The notes below the pieces were generated by a model, which saw only the letters and a program-made list of their open reading frames with translations, did no database searches and was not told the DNA's origin. A DNA stretch of 64,000 nucleotides, from NCBI GenBank assembly GCA_963995525.1, contig OZ023210.1, forward strand, positions 60,257,956 through 60,321,955, given 5' to 3'. Made by a program: the position numbers and the translations under genes. Position 1 is the stretch's first letter, and each line of letters opens with the position of its first letter. Below, in pieces: positions 41,640 through 64,000 of this stretch. Origin of the DNA: Escarpia spicata (lineage: Eukaryota > Annelida > Polychaeta > Sabellida > Siboglinidae).

Positions 41640-44380
41640 TATATATAAAACCTATAGCGGTGGCAAAATCTATAAAACGAACAAACAGAAGATGCAATGT
41701 TTGTAATAGTTTAATAAGCAATATGCAATAAAATCCTTACAGTTCAGGTAACGTTATATCAGCAGATATGCATACTGCAATGTTTTGCGCTGCCAAGGAA
41801 GGAACACTCCTGAATCACACATGGTGCCAGTGTTGTTCACTAGAAGACAATTCACCTTTAAACATACATTGAAATCCTTCTGGGGCATTTGCATCTCACA
41901 ATAACAGGTTGGGTAAACCCTGCTTGTTCTCATAAATAAGCCCACCACTCATTCGAGTATACACAAATTTAACCAACGAATAGATATTCACAATAACATT
42001 TTTTTACCAACCAACCCCAATTGATGTTGTGTGTCAGCACCTACTTGCTGATGTCAGCAAACAAACCTCGCTGTTTCCATTTACTTACAGAAAGACTGAA
42101 CCAGAGATTACATACTAACGACTTAAATTATATCAACTTCCAATCCATTAATTCGACAGACCTCTGCAATTCCAATCAAACCGTTTTGAATTGTATCCTT
42201 ATTGAAATGTGTTACAGTTATAGGTACCAGTATAACAAAATCTCCTTTTAGTAATACATTATTTTGTGTAAGTTAATGCAGAAAACTTACAAAGTTACTG
42301 GCTGATTTAGAGGGAGCCTACACGCCCACCAATGTAACTTAGTTCGGAGAGCTACATTAGACTTTGATTTTGGTTTCCCATGATTGCCAGCCTTCTTCCA
42401 TGTATAGCACACTCCTTCCCTGATATCAGTCACAAGGTGTGTAGAGTGCTACCGTAAAGATATCTTAAATTTGTCTTAAACGACTATATCGCAAATATAG
42501 CATTCGCAAGATAAACCACAGGTCTTAATTCCACGGGTCACTGCAATGTATTGGTAAGTACTTAGGGGGCTTGTAAATACTTTTAAAAGTCTGTTTGCGT
42601 ACTCCTATTATCCAACTTGCACCTGGCAGACAAGACATAACATGTTACATCTAATATCCTGTGGTGGAAATAGTTCTATACAGTAGCCTATGTAAAATAT
42701 GACATATGTTATCTAACTTAACAATCTTTGGGAACCATGTCTAAATTTTCACAACCAAACAGTTATTTGTTTATATAGCTGTTGGAACATTAGCATTTAA
42801 ACATGGAAATTATCCCAAAGGTTAGACAAAATACACTATGTCATCTTGGCGGACAAATATAGTTAAGTCCTAAGGATATTCAATAAACAAACGTGACATC
42901 ATAAATAGCCTACCAGAGTATTCTTGATACAAACACAATACTGTCACAGAAATGCATCTGTCATTTTGTGTAGAATATTCATGACAAGATATCTTGCTAA
43001 TGCCGCTAGAAACTGATGGATAAAAATATAAACCACCTCCAACAACGCCATCTCGCAGTTATTCTATCACCAGGTGGCACTGTACGTATTATGTCGATAT
43101 TTACCAATGACACTCACTCTGTCATCTATTCGAGCAATAAGCACTAGTGCTGGCTGAAGCAAAATTTTGAAAGCTGAATAGTGAAAGTGAAACCTCAAAA
43201 GAGAAAGTAGTCTTATTCCTGTAATGGACTTGTAGTTTTCAGGTGGTAAATGTTAGAGTTACTCTCCTCATTAACACCCCATTAATGTCTAAGGATGTAC
43301 AAATAATGACAATAAATTAAAAACACCCTTCCACTACACCAACTCCCACTAAAAGTCTAACAGGAAATATCTTCAATGTAAGGTCATACATAGGCAAAAA
43401 GAAATCTAAAAATGAAGACAGATCTTAAAGCGACCAACTACTAAACAGCTAGCAAGACTGCGACATTGTAATTATAATGCCAGTGCCAGTTAAAAAAGGG
43501 CGTCATAATTAATTTCACCACACCTTGATGTTGGCAATGCATAACAGCTTCCAGTGTCACGAGAAATGTATGAGCTGCCGACTGCACAGCATAGCACGCA
43601 TATGCAGTGATTGCACTAAACCTAGGGAGCATGCATTATTTAGTAGTTCACAATCACATGTTGGCACAATAACCTCAAAAACAATTTATGTACAGTCAGT
43701 TAGCATACTAATATACTATATCTGGCGGGGTAAAACATACATGAAAACTAAGACAATTTAAAATAAGAAAACAGACAATTAAACATCAGTATCTGAGGTG
43801 CTTATTTGGCTAATTGTAGATATTGCTCAAGACCGAGCAGGCTGTATATGTTTAGTTTGCGATGGAATAGGACGGGATATAATGGGTAACACTAAAAAAC
43901 AGACATGACAGAATAGGACGCCGTGCAATGATGGGTCTGTAATACCATCATGTATATAACAGCACAATGTAACCACTGTAAAACCATCTATCTACATATC
44001 ACTAGGACCTGATAATGGTCAATATCAACTGTCAATCAGTCGTTCATCAACATGTTAACAATGCGTTATCAAGGCATATGTGCTGGAAAGAGTATCCGAC
44101 CCATGTATATATATATATAACTTCAGTTGACATACAGCAGAATGTCACTGCACTAAAAATAATTTATCGGTTAAACCATTTCTTAATATTGGTATATTCT
44201 GTATGGTATTGGTTAAACAATTCTACAGTAAAACTAAACACTGTTGTGTATAGTTCTGTAAAGTTCAATGTGATACGCCCAATGTCTTTACTTGGCTTGC
44301 ATTGCATTCAATCAGTAGAGCGTTATATTGCAACACAAAAGCAATGGTAAAGTTTCATAATGTTTGGTTTTAGGTGCATA
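41640..44380. other. Intergenic sequence, no recognised feature
   Basis: Unique-looking AT-rich DNA with short, unsupported open frames. No domain motif, RNA gene or tandem array seen. Confidence 0.45.
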
Positions 44381-44397
44381 TAGCACTCAAATTGGGT

Positions 44398-44530
44398 TTA
44401 AAAATCCTACATTACACACCACACCAGTACACTACCTTCGATGCAATGGTATCCTACATTACACACCACACCAGTACACTACCTTCGATGCAATGGTATC
44501 CTACATTACACACCACACCAGTACACTACA
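44398..44530. repeat. 47-bp tandem repeat (about 3 copies)
   Basis: Units of ctacattacacaccacacca followed by gtacactaccttcgatgcaa and tggtatc. Confidence 0.9.
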
Positions 44531-44728
44531 CAGCATATTCATCAGGTCATGCGTGCAACATGTACATTTATCTAATAGAATACAATACATATCTGTCTAC
44601 ATGTTTACTGGACTGTGCAACGTTTACATGTATTTCATGTACAGCACATGCAGGCCACAGTTGACTGGCGTGTACAAAGCCTGTCTAAAGGATGTACAAA
44701 GTGTTTACAGCGTCTTCTGGCAACACTA

Positions 44729-44734
44729 TTTATT
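44729..44734 (-). promoter_or_regulatory. Candidate polyadenylation signal (AATAAA) of SEC14L gene
   Basis: AATAAA on the minus strand (plus tttatt) about 855 bp downstream of the SEC14L stop. Position is plausible for a 3' UTR end; not proven. Confidence 0.35.
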
Positions 44735-45588
44735 TCGCAAGGATTAGCATCACTGAATGCGAAGATGAACCAGTGAGCACTGCTCAGGGTGAACTGTCAT
44801 TGTATCTAGGGTTGATCACAACGAATGGCGTCTTGCTATCACATGTCGTAGCACACAGCATCATTAAGAATCACAACCCCAGCTGACATGCAAGTCACAT
44901 TATGCAATCATTCTTTGTAACAACTGGCGACAGACAAACCGTAAATGATCACAAAGTATGTCACCATCATGACAACTGCACCAGTTTTGTGCATCTGACT
45001 TTATATAACAAATCTCATGTTGTAAAATGTTTACAACTCGTGAATGTCCTTGTGGAACTTCCTTGTCAGCCTCCTTCAGGACGCTGTGACACATCTGCCT
45101 TGTACTAATTTCCCATACACAAAACTGTATATGGGAAACTGTATATATCAACATTTTTGGAATTTACGAGAGAACATGGACCATATACCAGTTTGCTTAT
45201 AATGGAAAATCGTAATAAAGCACGTTTCCTCGTTTTTGTTGTAAAATCGAACGACAAAACGTCAAGCAGTACAAGAGAACAGTTTGTATGATAGGTGGAT
45301 TCGTGACAATATCTATCGGATGTTGTTTGATGTGGCTATATTTTGTACCCTGACAGATGGCGACACTCGATCTGTGTAGCGACGTTATAGACCAGTCAAA
45401 AATGTTGCACGGATATGTACAGAATTTGGATTCCAAAACACGGATATGAAGAAGAGCAACGTGACGGGTCTGTATCATGTATTCCAGTCGACCACTGTGT
45501 CGATTGCGGCGGCGTCGCCGGCGGCGAGTGAGTTTGTAGTGCACCCACCAGGTGGTGCTAATGTTTGCGCAGCGAGTGCGCCACCGAG

Positions 45589-59455
<13,867 letters not shown>

Positions 59456-59560
59456 CTTTTCGTGCCGCGTGACTTCGTTTTGTTTTATCGCGGAAAAAAG
59501 GTTACATTACGACCAGACTCGGCGAATGAAAAACCATGTCACAACATGCTGCATACATAT
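59456..59560 (-). promoter_or_regulatory. Possible internal promoter or 5' UTR
   Basis: Small CpG-containing patch (cgcgataaaac, cacgcggcacg, tcgccgagtc) upstream of the candidate ATG, in otherwise CpG-poor intron sequence. No TATA box recognised. Confidence 0.3.
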
Positions 59561-59599
59561 GCTGCCACCTGTTGAATATAGTGGAACCTAAATTTGAGT

Positions 59600-60640
59600 G
59601 ATTGCCCAACATGGTCACAGTCCGTAATATTTTCATCCCTCACCGTAATACCGTAATTTGAGGTGACTTTGACGGACAATCCGGAATGGTAGGCAGGTCT
59701 GCTATAGGAACTACATGTATGTAAATAAGTTGGTTAAAAGGTACCTGCTTTCGTATTAACGTTTACTTTCAATATCTTGTCTTGCTATTTGCAGTATTCC
59801 CTATATCAATTGTTTTGAATCTCTCAGTGCAGTTTGTCACTCACTTGTGTCGTGACTTGTGATTCATTTTCTGTTTAATGTTTATTTATTTTCCACACGA
59901 CTTTTTATTTGTTATAATATAATAACCTATGCATTTATATATGCTGGAAATGTGTTGGTTAAAATGCATTAGCATGCAATAACTCCTACCACTAGAAATA
60001 CAGTTTTATTCTTAAGTTTTTCTCTCGGGCCATCTTGTCAAATGGTCCTGACTTTTTTCTATTACTGATTACATCGCTTTTGTCTTGTATTTTGTTAAGC
60101 ATACCCAGGGTAATCTGTTTTTTCTATCTCTGACACTTTAAGTAGCTACTTATCATGCACTGCGTTAGCTTTACATGAACAAGACAAATATTGTAAAAAA
60201 AAATTATTTAGTAACTCAAACTTTAAAGGCACACACTCTTACTGAAACATTACTGGACATTGAAAATATGCTGATCTCATTAAAATTTTAAATACAGATA
60301 AATGATAACTGAAAAAAACTCCTTGTATCTAATTTACAGGTGGTATTACAAATAATTGTCTAATATTTTAAACATGAGTAATACTATTGATGAAAATAAT
60401 GAACTGCCAACAATACACCGATCTTCATATTGTGATTTTGATTTTTTTTTTATATTAGTACAAAACAATAATAAACATTTCAGTATCCTAAGCTCAAATA
60501 TATAGTCCATTAACAAGTCTAGTGAATCTCATTTTTAAATGACTTATCTTTCTTAAATTTTAAATTTAGCATAACATGTCTCCAAGAGAGATGGCTATCT
60601 GATAGTGATGACTTATCACTATTTTAATTAAATGGATATG
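59600..60640. other. AT-rich sequence, no recognised feature
   Basis: No supported coding region or array. Confidence 0.4.
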
Positions 60641-61925
60641 ACTGCATATCCCAAGAAAAAAGTTGCAGCACTAAAGGAGGATTATATATATATATGTATA
60701 TATATTAGCACTTTGATTATGAAGAAAAAGTTAAATTAAATATGTATGAACAATGGGAGGGACAAATAATACAAGTAAATAGAGGTGGCCTATCACAGAC
60801 AGTCAATATTGGAAATATATACCGACCTCCAAGGCCCTTTGCTTAAAACTATAACGAATTTATAAATGAATTTACAATGGTCATATCATCTATGCAACAT
60901 CATCAAAACAACAACCTTATTCTTGCAGGGGACTACAATATAAATATGCTAAAAATAAAGAACAAGCAGGAACACTGTAGCACTTTCTTTGACTTTATTT
61001 AGTCTCTACCCCCAAATCACTCTACAAGGTTCACAACATGTACTGGTACACTTATTTATAATAATTTTTTAGTAATTTAACAAAACATATTTTACAAAGT
61101 ACAGCAGGAATATTAATTTAAAACATTTCTGATCATCAACCATATTTTATGTTTAGCTCAAGCTAAAAATAAATATATGACTAGCAAATTAGTGAAATTT
61201 AATAAATATAAACTTAACAAGTCTTGGATAACTCAAGGCTTGCTAACCTCAATAAGATATAGAGACAAACTTTACAAACAATTAACAATGACAAAACCTG
61301 AATCTTCCCAATGTGGCATATTATTGATTAATCAAAAAACATACAATAGTATTTTGAAAATAAGTTTTCACAAAGCAAAGCAATTATATTCTGACAAATG
61401 TTTTAATCAATTTAAATTCGATATAAAAAACACTTGGAACACTATAAATGAAATCCTCTCTAAACATAAAATTAATAAATCATTTCCAAAATATTTTAAA
61501 CAATCCGATTCTATTGTGGCAGACAAATTATAAATTGCAAATAACTTCAATACATTATTTACCAATATAGGTAGTAATCTGGCAAATTATATTAAATACA
61601 AAGGCATTCATGATCATTCAGATTATCTAAATAAAATAGTCAACTGTAATTTTATATTTAAATACGTTGAAGAAGAAAAGAAAAAGAACAACAATTAATC
61701 TACCCAACAAAAGTAGCTGTGGATGTGATGGTCTCTCCATCAAACTGCTAAAAATGCTAGAACCTGCCCTAACCAAATCTTTAACTTCATTAACAAATCA
61801 AGTATTAACCACAGAAATATTCCCTGATAAACTAAACATTGCTAAGGTAATTCCAATTTATAAAAATGGGCCTAGTGGCCCTGAAGTCCTTTGGACTAAT
61901 ACGTCTATATGTGACCCCGGCTGAC
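60640..61925 (+). mobile_element. Decayed LINE: endonuclease and RT 5' part
   Basis: IGNIYRPPR and NNLILAGDYNINML are APE-endonuclease motifs. Later come LNKSWITQGLLTSIRYRDKL and SSCGCDGLSIKLLK (decayed RT 5' region), then LNIAKVIPIYKNG. Many stops. It breaks off at about 61920. Plus strand, within or upstream of the SEC14L gene. Confidence 0.85.
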
Positions 61926-62334
61926 CAAATGAATGATAAGTCGGAAAAATTGTAACAGTGTTTTCTTACATCCTTGTAAAGGTTTGGTAGGGTGCTTTAC
62001 ACGGTTTAAAAAAATATTACTGCTACAAAAATTTGCAAAGTTATGGAGCATTGAACACGGTAGGGATCAAAAGGTGAAAATGAAGAAAACGGCTGTTGAA
62101 GTTTTACATTATATATGCAAATTGATTGCATGGAAATATTACATGCACAACATTCAAATGTGGCACACAGTATGTAATATGTATGTTATGTTGCAATGAT
62201 ACACTGGAAGTACAAATGTGCTGCTACAAAGATTTATCAAGTTATGCCAGATTATGTCTTCATGTGTAAAACTAAGTGGACAGATTATTTGAGAGCAAAA
62301 GGTAGACTCACTGTTTGGACACAGTTTAAAACCT

Positions 62335-62465
62335 TCAGGCAACTGTCCAGTTTAATAGGGGTCTTGTGGCTTAATGCTGTCTGTTGACACAAGCTACTGC
62401 CAGTGACCAATTACACATTAGTCACAGTTTCCATCAAACAATAGCAGGCAGAGAATCTTAGCTCC
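62335..62465. repeat. Dispersed repeat, copy 1
   Basis: aggcaactgtccagtttaat... gtgaccaatta...attagtca...caa...aatagca; a related copy in the same orientation lies at 63546-63660. Confidence 0.55.
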
Positions 62466-62759
62466 ACAGCTGGGTGTAATACACAACCAGAGCCACCACT
62501 GATTCATGGTCAAGTAGATTAGCTCAATGCACCAACTAAGACAATACACAACACTGTGAGTGACAGTGTCCAGAGTGAGGCCTAAGCAATGTCCTCATTG
62601 CTGAATAGATCAATTAAACCTGCCAAGTGGGTGACATTCTGCACAAGTGTTCATTAATCCTTAGTGATTGTTCAGAACACCAGACTGACCACATACCTAA
62701 ACAAAGCGAATGTAATAGGTGAAGAACAGGCAGTGTTCAAATAGGGGTATTGGTTGAAT

Positions 62760-63165
62760 TGTATTTGTCTCGACGCAAAAGGCTTTATTGTGCCTTCATC
62801 GATTTATAAGAAAGCATTTGATTTAGTAGACCGGTCCTCACTGTGGTCTAAGATAATTTCATGTGGTATTAATGGTATTGTGTTGAAAGTTGTATACAAC
62901 ATGTACAAAAATGCTAAATCATGTATAAATCAGGGCCAGGCTGTGTCAGCCTTCTTCTCATGTGATGTAGAGGTATGGCAAGGAGAAAACTTGTGTCCTT
63001 TGTTATTTGCTATTTACCTGAATCATTTTGAACACTGTTAGTCACAATTATAACGGACTTGACATGGCAGCTGGTGAAATTTACAACAACCTTAGGGATG
63101 ATGATGTAGAAAATGTATGTTCTACTATATGCTGATGACACTAGAATGATTCAATCAAATACAGA
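62760..63165 (+). mobile_element. LINE reverse-transcriptase fragment
   Basis: YKKAFDLVDRSSLWSKI (motif A region), VWQGENLCPLLFAIYL (motif B), then LLYADDTRMIQSNT at about 63122-63163 after a frame change (motif C). Degenerate; a different family from the element at 60640. Confidence 0.85.
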
Positions 63166-63545
63166 TTTCTTGCTTGTGTATAGCGGAACTATGTCAACTC
63201 TTCTAATGGTTGACATTTGGTTGTTTCAGGTGTCAACTATATTGTGAAGCTGTAATTATTAGTCTATATTGATACAACTGATTTACACAGTACCGTGTCT
63301 ACACAAGGCATGGCAAGCGTAAACAGAACAGTAGAATGCATTTAATATCAATAAAGTGTAGGATATTTCACTCTATAATTGTCCAGAATATAAATTTTCT
63401 ATGTTTGTCACCTACAGGTTTCTACAGACAATACATCTTTAAACAATAGACACCACAGTCGCACCATTTTATAATAATTAAATGAACATCAAAATAAACA
63501 CAACTTGCAATTATAGAAAATCAATAGTTTTGAAGATAAAAAGTG

Positions 63546-64000
63546 TTAGGCAACTGTTCAGTCTAACAGGGGTCAAGTGTGTCTACTCTGCCTGGGCGCT
63601 GTGACCAATTAAAGATTAGTCAAGGTCTCAATGAAACAGTAGCACTGGGCTGCAGAGTTTAGTCATGATGTTGACTTTGTGGCACATTAAACAAAATCTA
63701 CTGTTGGGGGTGGTCTCAAGGGCCCTTCTCAAAACCACATCACTAGATAATGTAAAACTTTTGTACTTTGGGGGCCCCTTAGGTGCCCTTAGAATGATTC
63801 AATAAAATACAGATTTCTTGTATATAGTGGCAGCACCCTAAGATACATCTATGCAAAATTAGAAAAAAAGTTGCTGAAAAAATAGGCCAAAGGTTACATG
63901 TTTACCAGTTTTGGGGTCCTTGGAGGCCCTTGGGAGCCCTTAAAATTACTCAATCAAATACAGATTTTCCGTGCATAGTGGCAGTGCCCTAAGATATGTC
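63546..64000. repeat. Dispersed repeat copy 2 and ~160-bp tandem duplication
   Basis: First part matches 62335-62465. Then two copies of cagattt...tatagtggcagc/tgccctaagata at about 63800 and 63955 indicate a tandem duplication running off the window edge. A shorter relative of its start follows the YADD motif at about 63146. Confidence 0.5.

Overview
The window is animal nuclear DNA. Genes are split by GT-AG introns, coding exons are short islands in AT-rich sequence, and non-LTR retrotransposon remnants, tRNA-derived SINEs, MITE-like elements and an exceptional load of tandem minisatellites fill the introns. Nothing fixes the species. The gene set (a Gly-Ala-Thr-rich non-fibrillar collagen, a SEC14-like lipid-transfer protein, a rhomboid protease) and the repeat style suggest a marine invertebrate, perhaps a lophotrochozoan such as a mollusc. 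That is inference.

Plus strand, 1-30593: the 3' part of one large gene. Nineteen complete collagen exons plus the end of a twentieth at the left edge are followed by an EGF-like exon, a 27-bp linker exon, a single-exon von Willebrand A domain, a short Cys-rich exon, a calcium-binding-type EGF exon and a last exon with one transmembrane helix and a short cytoplasmic tail. Every intron is phase 1. The predicted product is a C-terminally anchored (type I) membrane collagen. Its 5' end lies outside the window. Its introns hold a 6-kb array of 21-bp units, a 35-bp array, a (TG)n tract, MITE-like elements and a GC-rich LINE reverse-transcriptase insertion.

Minus strand, 32806-36916: a compact rhomboid intramembrane protease gene (six exons recognised; first exon least certain), convergent with the collagen gene. 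Between 37 and 44.7 kb lie two decayed LINEs, a 37-bp array and otherwise featureless sequence.

Minus strand, 45589-58998 (possibly from 59455): nine exons of a SEC14L1/SEC14L5-type gene, from the CRAL-TRIO N-terminal helices through the GOLD domain to a Ser/Thr-rich C terminus. The PRELI/MSF1 exons would lie beyond the right edge. A candidate alternative first exon at 59395-59455 is phase-compatible and would give a PRELI-less 488-residue isoform. From about 60.6 kb to the end there are only decayed LINEs and dispersed repeats.

The most striking observation is that two unrelated genes each carry a tandem array whose repeat unit contains an exon edge with its splice site. In the collagen gene a 68-bp unit repeats the 3' end of an EGF exon plus its 5' splice donor (12 donors, 27342-28110). 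In the SEC14L gene a 77-bp unit repeats the 5' end of a GOLD exon plus its 3' splice acceptor (about 39 units, 47220-50262). Both would present the splicing machinery with many near-identical competing sites.
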